Below are positions 44,150-56,973 of a stretch of 64,000 bases of DNA, in pieces (positions within the stretch are counted from its first letter, which is position 1; every line of letters begins with the position of its first letter). The stretch lies in the NCBI GenBank assembly GCA_029204225.1, contig CM055105.1:52030331-52094330 (forward strand), in the 5' to 3' direction. Both the position numbers and the translations under genes were made by a program. Source of the stretch: Diphasiastrum complanatum (Eukaryota; Streptophyta; Lycopodiopsida; Lycopodiales; Lycopodiaceae). The notes beneath the pieces are model-generated. The model was given only the letters and a program-made list of their open reading frames with translations, did no database searches and was not told the DNA's origin.

Positions 44150-44965
44150 TATATCAACAAGATGAATGTCTCTAATGAGATTTTGAGAGAGATTGGTGAT
44201 TGTACTACAGCCAAGCAAGCTTGGGATTGTCTCAAGTCTATCTACGAGGCTAAGAACACCTATAGGCTCCTCACTCTTAGAAATCAGATCTTCCAAAGTA
44301 GTCAAACAAGAAAGGTACACACAAAAACCGTAGTTCGCTTCCTCTATAAAAACATTATCACTGGATTTGGCTGTCCAATCCAACTTTTAAGTGATCATGG
44401 ATCTCACTTCCTTAATGAAGCAATCAACAATTTATTAACTCATTACTTTGTTATACATCAAAAGAGTACCCTGTACTATCCTAGATGCAATGGGCAAGCT
44501 GAATCTACAAACAAAACAATTTATACAGTTTTAACCAAGATAGTAGAAACAAGTAGATCAGAATGAAAAACAAAGTTATTTTTTGCTATTTGGGCTAATA
44601 GAACAACGCCAAAATGAACCAAGGTTGGAAAACGTCATTTGAACTAGTGTATGGCCAAGAGGCTGTTATGCTAGTAGAAATTTTAATTCCTTCTCTACGT
44701 GACACTTTAGCATATGCTACTGACTTGTGTGACGATAACGCTTATCAACACCAAGTTCAGAATAGACTCTTTATGTTAACCAAACTGTGTGAAATGTGTC
44801 TCATAACTTATCACGCACAGTTGGTTCATAAGAGATGACAAAAGGCTTCGCATGATTGTCATGTCAAGACCAAGGACATTCATGATGGTGATAAAGTTTT
44901 ACTTTACACATCCTCAAAAGTCCATCCTATAAAGCTGAAATTTCTTAGCCAAGGCCCCTATATAG
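44150..44965 (+). pseudogene. copia gag joined in frame to gypsy integrase
   Basis: An open frame runs from copia gag (NKMNVSNEILREIGDCTTAK, then RLLTLRNQIFQSSQT) straight into a gypsy integrase core at about 44311: VRFLYKNIITGFGCPIQLLS, then DHGSHF with the second catalytic Asp, and NGQAESTNK with the Glu. After TGA it resumes FELVYGQEAVMLVEILIPS, then HVKTKDIHDGDKVLLY and KLKFLSQGPYIVLN, where the J-family LTR interrupts it at 44966. The join is probably a recombination scar. The first integrase Asp lies in the missing part. Confidence 0.8.
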
Positions 44966-45665
44966 TGTTGAATTTCACACATGTGGATTGTCCACAACAT
45001 GTACTTGTGATCTCCTAAGGTGTGTAGATGCACCAAGATCAAGACTAGATTGAGATTCAAAATCAATCTTAGATCCTATGGCAAAAACACACTACTACAT
45101 GCATTCAATCACTTCCAACTCTCACTCACACGTGTGGGAAGTATTCAAAAAATAATCTAAGTAAAAACAAGATGCTCTCCTCGGATAGAGAGAGAAAATG
45201 CATCATGAGCTCTCGGGTAGAGAGAGAAAGCTAGAAATCCAATAACTCACAAAATCCATGAAATCACCAAATCAATCACATTCAAAATGAGGAGTACAAT
45301 GATACTAGTAGGTCCACAAGCTACCACTATGCTTAACTATGATTGGACCATATTTTGTCACATCTTGATCCTATTGGATCATTGATCCATGCACCTCTTA
45401 ATTCTATTGGACTATATTCAAGCACACCTCAATTTCCTATTGGACCTCTTGGAATTCATCAAACAAAAGCTTTACACTTGTCTACACTCTAATTGGCACG
45501 TGTTTAGCCTCTTACTCTATTTTGGCTCAATAGTGGCATTACAAGTGGAAATAATTTGTCATCTATGCCAAATTTATTACTATCAACATTCTACACCTAG
45601 ATGCTTGATGTAAAAAATATAAGACCCCTATATCTAACATAGATAATCTTTTTCAATTCTTCACA
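44966..45665 (-). repeat. J-family 3' LTR in opposite orientation
   Basis: 700 bp, TGTTGAATTTCACAC to TTCTTCACA: an inverted, near-identical copy of 39057-39792. A minus-strand purine tract (ATTTTTTAGGAGGAG) follows at 45666-45680. CACACGTGTG lies at 45127-45136. It is inserted in a gypsy integrase. Confidence 0.9.
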
Positions 45666-45680
45666 CTCCTCCTAAAAAAT

Positions 45681-45895
45681 TATCTATGAAGATTTGAGCA
45701 TTGATCTTGATATAACTCCAAGATTAGATCTATGCTTGATGAAAGCACTTTTGCTCAGAGGCTTGGTGAGTAGATCGGCAATACAAGAGGACGAGTTGAC
45801 ATGCTCCAAATAGATTTCTCCTCCAATAAGCTTTTCTCTCACAAAATGGTGTGCCACTTCTATGTGCTTGCTTCTTGCATGAAATATGGGATTTT
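45681..45895 (-). pseudogene. copia RNase H tail
   Basis: The minus strand reads the C-terminus of copia RNase H (KHRSNLGVISRSMLKSS-like, preceded by SKSAF and CIADLLTKP-like words). It belongs to the LTR at 44966-45665. It stops at about 45895, where plus-strand gag begins. Confidence 0.65.
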
Positions 45896-47740
45896 TTGTT
45901 CATCAAAGGCAAGTTCAAGGGAAAAGGAAAAAGCAAGTGGTCAAAGGGTCAAGATCAACGTGAGCCTTCTACTTTTGTTGGCAAGAAGAAAGATAGATCC
46001 AAGTTAAAATGCTTTTAATGTGGATTCAAAGGGCATTTTGCAAGTGATTGATTCAAGAAAAAGAGGGATCAAGGTGAGAAGCAAACCAATCTAACTCTCG
46101 ATGAAGATGGTGTTGATGAACAAAATTCAAGTGATGCTTTTGTTATGTCATCTTGCTTGTTGGCTAATCAAGGAGATATTGATCAGTGGTCTACATGGCC
46201 AATAATGGTGAGTGTGCAATCAAAGGGATTGACATAGTTTCTTTTTCCCTCTCTTCTAATAGGATTATGAATTTGAAAAATGTTTTGTTCATTCCATCTA
46301 CCACTATATCACTTAGAACCTTCTTAGTGTGAGTCAAATGCTTGACAAGGGATTCAAAGTGGAGTTTGATGGTGATGCTTGTTTGATCAAGAAGGAGGAT
46401 GAATTGATTGCAAAAGAGAAGAGGCAAGGTAAGTTGTTCAAACTTGATGCTTGTGTTGTTGCTAACCAAGTTGGATGTATGGCAAAGGAGCAATAGTCAA
46501 TGCAAGAGGTATGACACAAGAGATTGGGTCATCTCAACTACAAGTCATTGGAGGTGATGGCAAAGATACAATTTGTGTTTGGTCTTCCCAATTCTTTAAC
46601 AAGCTTGAATCATGTTTCTAAGCAATGTGCTTTATCAAAGTCACATAGGTTACCTTATAAGAGATCTACATCAAGGTAAAGTAAGCCTTTTCAACTTGTG
46701 CATTCGGATATTCATGCTATTACTACTGGAGATGCTAAAATGTATATGACTTTTATTGGTGATTTTAGTAGATTTTGTTGGAAATAAAACAAATATGAGG
46801 TGTTTGATGTCTTTGTCAGTTCAAGATTGCAAGGGAAGTTCAATTTTTTACAAAGATCAAGTGCTGAGGAATGACAATGGTGTTGAGTACATTTCCACCA
46901 AGTTCAAGACATTTTGTGATGCAAATGGGATCAAGAGGGAGTACACAAGCCCAAGGACACCACGAAGGTGCCAAAGCCATGAGGTTAGGTGTGAATCTTC
47001 CTAAATCCTTTTGGAATCAAGATTTTATGTGTGCTAATTTTCTATGCAATAGATGGCCGAGTGTGGTATTGGATGGAAAAACCCCTTATGAGGTCTTTTT
47101 TGGTAAGAGGCCGAGTGTCAAGTTTTTAAAAACTTTTGGATGCACATCACTCTTCATGATAGGGCAAAGGATGATTTATCTTCAAAGAAAGGTATATTTG
47201 TTGGCTATAGTGATGTGATCAAGGCTTACAAAGTTTTTATTCCTTCAACTACGAAAGTGGTCATTGGAAGAGAGTTCATTTTTTATGTGGGAAACTTTCC
47301 AAAAGTTTCTTCAAGTGGTGGTGTGGATGTTGGATCTAGCATTATTTTTTATGAAATTGATGATACTTTGGATGTTGATTGTTGAAGAGCTTACTTCAAA
47401 TCAAAATGCAAGGAGGACATCAAGGCAAAGGCAACAACCTTTGAAACTCACTTATGATGAGAAGGGTAAGCAAGTGGAAGTTACTCATTTTGCATTTCTC
47501 CATATTTTGGTGAATCTTCTTGTGTAGATGATGCTATGCAAGTGGATGATGGTTTTCATAGAATGGATGCAACTAATGGATCTGGAAAAAAAGTTTTGTT
47601 AAATGTCTTTGATGCTTAAGTGGAAGATCAAGAGGTCGATCTCAAATGGCTTCAACACCACAAAAGAAAAGTGGCAATTTGGAGCTAGTCAAGAGCATCA
47701 AAGGGAAGTCATCAAGTTTGAAGGATTGTAAAACGACCCC
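45896..47740 (+). pseudogene. copia element K gag-integrase remnant
   Basis: Plus strand, heavily mutated. It has a basic gag tail (KGKSKWSKGQDQ), a knuckle with stops at conserved positions (KCF, stop, CGFKGHFASD), a protease-end region, and GAG_pre (KRLGHLNYKSLEVMAK). Integrase words are HSDIHAITTGDAKMYMTF with the first Asp kept, then FLCNRWPSVVLDGKTPYEVF and TFGC. The integrase end reads ARRTSRQRQQPLKLTYDEKG. After that, 47600-47720 reads KVLLNVFDA, stop, VEDQEVDL and, one frame over, LELVKSIKG, resembling residues 700-740 of the element A protein. Many stops and shifts are present. Confidence 0.75.
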
Positions 47741-49164
<1,424 letters not shown>

Positions 49165-49291
49165 ACTTGGCATTGAAGAAGAACCACAAATTCCTCAAGA
49201 AATTCCAAAGTACAGAAAGAGAGCCAGAATGGCTCTGCATTATATTAAGATTAATGTCTCAAATGACATCTTAAGAGAAATCGGTGCTTGA
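49165..49291 (+). pseudogene. copia gag fragment
   Basis: GIEEEPQIPQEIPKYRKRAR then MALHYIKINVSNDILREIGA. This is the gag core segment also seen in J and C; only about 40 codons remain. Confidence 0.8.
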
Positions 49292-49380
49292 GTTTTTACC
49301 AAAAATAGCATTGCTGAACCTTTGCCAAGTCAACCTTCGTCTAAAGAACCTTCGCTAGTTATATTCTTTGGTTATACCAT
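49292..49380 (+). repeat. fragment of gypsy E-family leader
   Basis: TTTTTACCAAAAATAGCA through CTTCGCTAGTTATATTCTTT is the reverse complement of the E1 leader at about 24245-24330, so a piece of that family lies here in plus orientation. Confidence 0.75.
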
Positions 49381-49694
49381 TAAGCAAGAGCCCACCGTCT
49401 CTGCTGATAGGCAGAAGAAGTAAGAAAAAGAACTTTTACAAAACCAACAGATCCTCTGGAGCAGAGAATCTGTCAATATTTGACTGAACACATGCACATC
49501 TCTACTCCATCCCTGTTCCAACGTTCTTCCATTATCTGCTCCATAAATAACATCATCCATATCTGGATCTGCCATCATCTGCAGTCTGACACTTACAATC
49601 TGCCACGTTCTTGAATAGCATCATTACAGAGCCATTCTTGGACAATATCATCCTAACTCTATGATTGTGTGTTAACTATTGTGTTACATCTCAA
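49381..49694. other. no recognisable gene
   Basis: About 310 bp. I see no coding signal; it may belong to the leader or LTR of the gypsy element to the right. Confidence 0.35.
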
Positions 49695-50390
49695 CTGGAG
49701 CCCATGTGTTGAATCTCAACCAGAGGCCTATGTTACATCTCAGTCGGAGCCCCTGTGTTGAATCTCAACCGGAGGCCTGTGTACATCCCAACCGGAGGCC
49801 CAACTGAAATTTCAACCGGAGATCCCAGCTGAAATCTCAACCGGAGGCCCAGCCTATATGTCAACCTAAGGTCTCACCTCACTCTCAATCGGAGACCTCA
49901 GTAAAATCTCAACTGGAGACCTTAATAAACTCTCAACCGGAGGCCCATCTTAAATCTCAACCGAAGCATTTTTTTGGAATCTCTATCGAAGCATTTTTTT
50001 AGAATCTCGACCAAAGCGTTTTTCTGGAATCTTGACCGAAGCATTTTTCTAGAATCTCGACCGAAGCATTTTTCTGGAATATCGACCGAAGCATTTTTCT
50101 GGAATCTTGACCGAAACATTTTTTTTGGAATCTCGACTGAAGCGCTTCTTTGGAATCTCGACCAAAGCGCTCGCTGAAATCTCGACCGAAGTGCCCATTC
50201 AGATCTTGACCAGAGCTAAAGTGCCCATTCAGATCTCGACCGAAGCCGAAGTGCACGCTGAAATCTTGATCGGAACCGAAGTGATCTCAACCGGAGCTGA
50301 AGGCAGCGATCAAATCTCAACTGGAGGGATTCGATCAGATCTCAACCAAAGCAATCGGGTCAAAGCTTGACCGGAGCAATTAGCACCCAT
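49695..50390. repeat. degenerate minisatellite, about 25-bp unit
   Basis: About 25 imperfect units around the core ATCTCGACCGAAGC or ATCTCAACCGGAGGC. In 49970-50130 the unit is 25 bp (AATCTCGACCGAAGCATTTT, then TCTGG). Outside that block the spacing varies from about 20 to 30 bp. It precedes a gypsy gag, so it may be a leader repeat. The length is not a multiple of 3, so it is not coding. Confidence 0.85.
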
Positions 50391-50869
50391 TTTGACCAGA
50401 CCATAACTTTTGATCAACACCTCTGATTGCCATTTCAACCAAACCACCATCTTTTCAACACCTTTGAGATTGAAAAAAAAAAAGGCAAGAATACCAAATT
50501 TTTTTCAAAAAACAACACCCATACCAATAAAAAGCTCTTTTCATATTGAGTTTTCCCTTGACTTTCTTAAAAAACATTTAAAACCCTAAAAAATCATCAA
50601 TACTAGAAACTCATACCCCAGTACCCAATGGACTAGCATACAAATCCTGAGATCCCAGATGATTATCCATACAAGGTAAGGTCCCCTACAACTGAACAAA
50701 TTAGATGTCATAGATTCTACCGAATGCGGTCCCAACCCTACGAGCCATCCACAAACCCATTCGAAGGACAAGAACCTAATAGAGTCGAGTCCGCATGAGC
50801 CAGAACCCATGTTCATGGTGTTGAAACATCCCATGCCAGAACCAACCTTAATGGAGTTTCTGCTACCCA
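50391..50869. other. probable gypsy leader, no gene
   Basis: Noncoding sequence between the minisatellite and gag. It contains a poly-A run near 50476. Confidence 0.35.
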
Positions 50870-51905
50870 CCATGCTCATCTTGAGAGACGTACACCCAAG
50901 CTAGATCTACCAAAGTTTGACGGTAGTTCGGACCCTCAAAGATATTTGCAAATCTTTGAGAATGCATGTGATGTGTATGGCGAAACATCTCCCAATGCTA
51001 TGGTCCAACTGTTTTTGATGACCATGATCGCTAAAGCACGTGATTGGTTTTTCAACCTAGATTGTGAAAATAAGACAGACTGGTTAATTTTGAAAGAGTC
51101 CTTTATCAAGCATTTTAAGCCCTTTCGTTTGATAGAGACTCCTTTTGTCAAATTGAGTAACATAAAGATGGCAAAGGATGAACGTGTATGAGACTCTATC
51201 GAGCATTCCAAACGCCTCAAAAGTCAAGTATAGGAATAGCCCTCCGAGCAGATGCTCATCATCTTGTTCTTAGTCGGCCTTCCAAGATGGATTAGACATG
51301 AGCTTAAATCAAATGACGAATATACGAGCCTAAAGTTAGCTATGTCTGATGCCATCAAGGAAGAAGACGAAAGATCAGATGTTGACAAATCCAGGGAAAG
51401 GTGCACACCACGTGCTCTTGCCCATGAGTCAAAGCCAATCGAGGACACCCGAGGTGAGCTTTGGAAATCCCAGTTGGAGTTGCTTAATAAGCAACATCAA
51501 CTATAGATGGAAAAACTCACCAATGAGTTTCAAGCTATCCTGAAGTCTATCCAAAGTAGTATGCCTGGTCAGTCAAACCCTGCACAGGTACCTTATAACG
51601 AAAACCAATATGGTGCCCACACTATCGGGTACACATCCTGCTAACGCTTGTCCTTCATATCAGCATATCCAAGCACATACAGTCCATCGATATGAAGAAC
51701 AACCATCACAATCTGAAAATGCCATCACTTATCATGAATATCCACCTGAAAGTCCAGACCCACTAATCGTACAAGATGGCTATGCTATTATACAAGGGCC
51801 ATTGCACACCAGATGTTTCATCTGTGGTGAAACTGGCCACTTCATGGTTGATTGTCCAGTCAAGACCAAGTACCATGCTGAGTGTCCTGACTGTATCAAA
51901 TAACA
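50870..51905 (+). pseudogene. gypsy gag (E-related family)
   Basis: Plus strand: PKLDLPKFDGSSDP, RYLQIFENACDVYGETSPNA, ARDWFFNLDCENKTDWLILK, FIKHFKPFRLIETPF (retrotransposon gag domain). TGA and TAG follow at about 51190-51237, then VGLPRWIRHELKSNDEYTSL. After a linker with frame changes a knuckle appears (CFICGETGHFMVDC) and CPDCIK, then TAA. It aligns in style with E2 gag (LDLPKYNG; YYKQDETKRTDWKIIKRALI). The protease and RT that should follow are not recognisable. Confidence 0.8.
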
Positions 51906-53552
51906 CAGTTTCAAATACTGTCTGAAACAACCAGCTAAGATCCCACGTGCCTGTCACGTCAGTTATGAATCACAATAGGATCCTCACGACAACCACATGA
52001 GCACCATAGCAACCAACAGGTAAACCTGCTGCTCAATCGAGAAGTTTCTTGCAAACTTCTACATTACCACACAATACACCAGTTCCATAATGCAAAAAGA
52101 CACTAATATGAAATGAGTCCTTGTCGAAAGAAAGTGAAACCGATATTCCGTCATCTGCTACAATGTCCAACCAAGAACAACCTCCAAAGGGAATTGACAG
52201 TTTTTCTCCCCTTCTAGAACCTCAAGTCTATTTGTCTTTCCACATGCTGCTAAGATTTCCAATGTACCAATCCACAATAAATCTAGGATTCGGAAATCTA
52301 TATAGAGATTCGGTTCTGAATCTCTTGTTCAGAGAGGTCCTCAGGACATAGTACCTCAACCATACCTGCATCTCAAGCTATATCTTACAACATCTGCTAT
52401 CCATGATGGTAGATTTTAGTGTCACCAACCCTGCCTTGTTTTGACAAGGGCATGTGAGAGTAAATCTCCTTACTCTACAAGATCAATGCAACATGAAATT
52501 GTCCAGGTGAATTATGCATGTTGATAAATGACTTTTTGTTTGACAAGTGCTCTACGGCCTTCACTCTCTGTAACATTGGCATCTCCCTTGTTTCAAGACA
52601 ATGAAATGAGATGCTTTGAAATCTACATTTATTGTTAATAAAGCAATTTCATTGGATAACTATTATTGTAATAGTTTGAATAGAGTCATAAAAGATGAAA
52701 CATTATTTGCTTTGGAAATCTTTGTGTCCACATGCTTTGTGCATGATCATTCCAATGTAATGACCAAAGATTAACCTATTTCAATGATAGGAATAATGGT
52801 AGTGTTTTGCTCTTCAAGTAGAGATTGTAGAATCTACTTGTTTTCCATCAAAGAAGCTGCCAATTGTGAAAATGTGATCTTTCAAGAGTGGAAGATTTGT
52901 AAATTTGAAGGAGTAGCTTTGGGCCAACACCTTATTCAAATCATTGAAGGTTTGGACAGTCATGATTGGGGATGGCAATGAGATGCATGAATCAACTCGG
53001 ACTGGATATGTATTGTGCAGATTTGGTGGATGCAGAAAAATCCGAAACTCTGTATAAAGTGACTAGAAAATTGATAGATGAATGACAAGTTATTCTTGAG
53101 ATACGCTACACGATGTCACCTGTTCAATGGCTATCCTTGATGAACTAAAAAAAATTTAAAAAAGAATATGCATTTAGAAGAAATTACCAAAATCGTACAA
53201 AGTAATAAACACCATTGATCTTAAAGGTAAGAAACAAGTCACCTCATGTCTACTAATACTTTCCAAAAAGTATTCAAAGATAGTAGACTCTCCAATGCTC
53301 ACAACCCTTGCAAGATGCACACTTGAATGGACAATTTGCATGCAATTTGATGACTCGACCATTGTCATTGAGAACTCCCTTGGAACTCTCATGCTTTGAG
53401 GCTGATCCTCAAGATCTTCCTCCTTTTGATGCTCCTCCTCAATGCTGACATGTCTTCCTCAGAATCCGCGTCTAATTGTGACAAAAAACCTTGTAAATCA
53501 ACTTTTTTCTGTTGATGACGAGGGAGGATGATTGTTTTTCAAGTAATCCAAG
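51906..53552. other. degenerate sequence, no confident gene
   Basis: About 1.6 kb. 51906-52400 probably continues the gypsy polyprotein with many stops. 52400-53170 shows nothing definite. 53174-53550 may be the 3' flank or last exon of the transposase-like gene (minus strand, MTMVESSNCMQIVHSSVHLA), but this is weak. Confidence 0.35.
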
Positions 53553-54797
53553 TCATTCTTTCAATATAGATATCGTTGACTTTCGTAGATGATTGGTCAT
53601 TGTTAATTCAAAATTAAATGCCAAAACACCTACATCCTGTAGATTCAAATCGTTGACTCTTGGTTGATTTTTTGACAATCTCTTTTTCTTGCCCTTTGGA
53701 TCTACTTGCAACATTTCGAGTTCGTACCTTCCCAAAAAAGCATTCGTTAAAGTGGTGCGCAACCAATGGACACGTAGTACTTTTTTTTTATTGCTATTTT
53801 GAATAAAACCAAGTTCTTTGGGAATCCAGAATGGATGTCCTTCATTGTTTTCAGAAGCTAGAAGTGCAGCAAGGCTTCCAATTTGAATTTCATTCAAATC
53901 ACCGCGCCATTTCATTTTTGCAGCTTTTACACTTTGCCTATTCTTCCTTGAGCCCACATAAATTTCACGTTCCTCACCTTGCACAAGCTGCAGAAAATCA
54001 TTATCTCGAGGAAGATCTGAAGATTCGACAGTCGTAGTTGATGTTCCTAATTTATGAGGCCAATGAAATTCATTAGTTGTTGATGTATGTTCGAGATTGA
54101 GCAAACTGATTTTTTGTTCCTCAAAAAAGTCCATCCACCAATACTGATCAAACTCATCAAAAAAATGATAAGCTGCTTGAATACTTGATTCCAAAAAATT
54201 TAATGAGGCAAATGGATCAATCTCACGATGTTCTTTTTGCACCTTTTGTTCTTCTAGCAAGGACTTCAAGGGAGAAAACACAACAAGCTTGATTTGAGTC
54301 GATGGAATGTTAAGCAAAAGACAAACTCCTTCAAGAGGTAGCCACGAAACTGAATTTGAAAATAGTTTGCCCCATAATAATATAATGTCTGATTCGTTAC
54401 ATTTAAACTGGTGCTGAAAGCTAATATCATTAATATTAGCTACGCATTGCTCTGTTTTGTTGGATGCCTTAACATAATCACGAAAATCATATGTGTGTTT
54501 GATTAATGACAAGTTTGGCTTTGGCACATACGATTCCTCAACAATGCTTTAAAGCATTGGTAATGAAAATGCTTTCTTGCATCTCAACCTCTTAGAAAAG
54601 CAACTAAACATTTGATTAATTTGATCGTGGGTATGTCTTACCAACAAAAATCCTATTTTTACTTTTTTGAAAAAACATTTCTCCACTAGCATAGACAAGT
54701 ATGCCAAAACAGTTTGATTTTTATTTTCCCTAGCAGTGTTGTCAAGTTGCAAATAAAGTATTTCTGGAAGATTTTCACCAAATTCGCAAGTTTCTGG
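53553..54797 (-). pseudogene. transposase-like gene remnant (LDN...RENKN / HTHDQ motif)
   Basis: A single minus-strand frame from about 54797 to 53553 with one in-frame TAA (54549). It begins GENLPEILYLQLDNTARENK, then LAYLSMLVEKCFFKKVKIGF and LLVRHTHDQINQMFSCFS. That pattern (Leu-Asp-Asn, Glu-Asn-Lys, later His-Thr-His-Asp) looks like the conserved core of a widespread family of transposon-like proteins in plants and animals, possibly an RNase-H-fold nuclease. This is recall, not a search result. The remainder (LIKHTYDFRDYVKASNKTEQ; SVSWLPLEGVCLLLNIPS; FNFELTMTNHL) is unassigned. The 5' part is cut off where copia D2 begins. Confidence 0.6.
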
Positions 54798-55700
54798 AAA
54801 TTATGTTGCTTTCCTAACCTCTTTGGATGAGCCTAAGAAAGCTATTGGATGCAAATGGATCTTCAAGGTGAAGACAAACCAAGATGGATCTATCAACAAG
54901 TACAAGGCAAGGTTAGTGGCAAAAGGATATGCTCAACAACAAGGAATTGACTATGATGAGACCTTTGCACCCGTGGCAAAGATGGTAAGCATTCGAGTCA
55001 TCATTTCACTTGCTACACTTTATGGATGGGATCTATGGCAAATGGACATCTCAAATGCATTCTTGAATGGTGATCTTGAGGAGGAAGTATACAAGGAGCA
55101 ACCCAAGAGCTACATCTCATCAAGAAAGCCAAATCATGTGTGTCTTCTACAAAAGAGTTTGTATGGCCTTAAGCAAGCACCAAGGAGTTGGTATGCTAAG
55201 CTTAACACTTTTTTACTCTCTCAAGGCTTTGTTATGAGTGAGTATGATCATTCACTTTATTATAGGTTTGCTGGAAATGATGTTACCATCTTGCTAATCT
55301 ATGTGGATGATATCATCTTGAGTGGTGGAGACAATCAAGATGTGGAGGATATCAAGAATGCTCTTAAGAAGGAGTTTGAGGTGCATGATCTTGGTAATTT
55401 GCATTACATTTTAGGAATAGAAGTCATTAGATCTTCTCAATCTACTTTCATTTGTCAAGAGAAGTATGCTAATTCTATTCTAGAAAGATTTCATATGGTA
55501 GATGCAAAAGCTATTGATACACCTATGGAGTCTCATGTAAAGCTTACTATAAGAGGTAATGAAAGATCCTTCAAGTACATTACTCTCTATAGAAAGCTAG
55601 TTGGTTCACTCATCTATCTAACCATTACTAGACCTGATCTAAGCTATTGTGTTGGAAGATTGAGTCAATTCATGCAAGATCCTAGTGAGGAGCATTGGAA
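54798..55700 (+). pseudogene. element D2: copia RT fragment, sister of D
   Basis: 307 open codons, nearly identical to D on the minus strand at 22062-23132. It begins with the same NYVAFLTSLDEP block, but a deletion after DEP removes the segment up to KKAIGCKWIFKVKTNQDG. The 13 residues lost in D are present here (SINKYKARLVAKG). RT motifs: QMDISNAFLNGDLEEEV, LYGLKQAPRSWYA, LLIYVDDIILSGG, HDLGNLHYILGIE, YLTITRPDLSYCVGRLSQFM. It ends at EEHWK where a gypsy LTR starts. No protease, integrase or RNase H is present. Confidence 0.92.
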
Positions 55701-56973
55701 GTGTGAAGATGTGTATTTATTAAACAACGAATATACATCCGAATGAAGCAATATATATTCACATAAGAAGACAAGAGCTGGATACATTTATAATGAAGGG
55801 ACCTGCCTATATTTTTCGCGACATACTAAATATCACATATAAAGGACAAGTCCTCAGCAATGAAGCGACATCTACAACAACCCTTAAATAAAGACACTTA
55901 CATGAAACGACTCGATCCGAATTGACAATTCTAACTATAGTAATCTAAACTCAGGGTTAGATACATCTTTGCGGTATAATCTACATACGTGTCAGATATA
56001 TATTGGTTAACCTTATTCAGTAAAGCGACACGCCTCTAATTTATAAAGACGTGATTGTTTGCTCTGAAGATGATAAAGAGAAGACACGATTCAGTCTTAC
56101 TCACCAGGAGATATAGTTTATGTATTCGCTGAGAGATAAAAGTTTATGTACTTGTGAGAGATCTTCTGAAGTACTCTAACAATCTTTCTTATATAAATCT
56201 ATCTCTGGTCAGACAGTTGCATAAGCACATTACAGTCTATGCTGTGTATCCGTAAAAGTGTTCTAACGAACTGTCTTAAAACTAACTTATTCGTTCATTC
56301 GAATATTTGTTCGACATTCGAATACTTGTTCGATACCCGAATAACGTTTATCATCAGAAGTCTATCTCAGTCATCGATAGAAAAGTATGTATACAACTGA
56401 ATTGATAGTCCCTGTCTGAAGAATTGAGATAAGATATCTGTATTCTGAATATCTCCGAACATATGTTTCTAACATATTCGAAGATTATACAAGAGATTTA
56501 ACTCTGAGGAGAACACTAGTTGTTGAGGACTACTGTTTAACTTTTGTTAATCCAAGAATAAGATTAACTTTGATCACTGATGAACGAATACATCGAAATC
56601 AATCCGAATTCTTGCCGACACCTTAATCAGATAGAGTGGAGTACATTCGTACTACTCTGATAACAATTCTCTTGTAGAACGCCAATTCTTCGATTCGAAA
56701 GAGAAGACTGATATTCCAAATTTAAACATTCATTTATCCATTAAGTAATACTGGTTACTTAACCCAAATGTCTGTTTGACAACCAGACTAATTCTCCATT
56801 TTATATCATACGAATAAGTCAGAACAATATCAACATTATATCATAAAGAAGCTATCCTCTTGGGGATTCGACATTAAATACTACAAAACTATACCAAATA
56901 CAATTGGTATACCACGACATAAACCAAATTTTGGTGATATAAAACTGACAAAATCATCGTCATTAATAAGTAT
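55701..56973 (+). repeat. gypsy element I 5' LTR and leader (ends uncertain)
   Basis: New sequence begins TGTGAAGATGTG exactly where D2 stops. It is noncoding for 1.27 kb, contains CGAAT-rich words (ATTCGAATATTTGTTCGACA near 56296), and leads into gypsy gag. TTTTGGTGATATAAAAC at 56929-56945 may be a degenerate PBS. I could not fix the LTR end. Confidence 0.5.

Noticed and set aside
49970-50165. Possible CRISPR-like array
   Set aside because: Units are directly adjacent and degenerate with no spacers, and the genome is a plant.
49922-50370. Open frames with WNLDRS/ISTEA-like periodic peptides
   Set aside because: The repeat unit is 25 bp, not a multiple of 3, so frames drift; products of a minisatellite.
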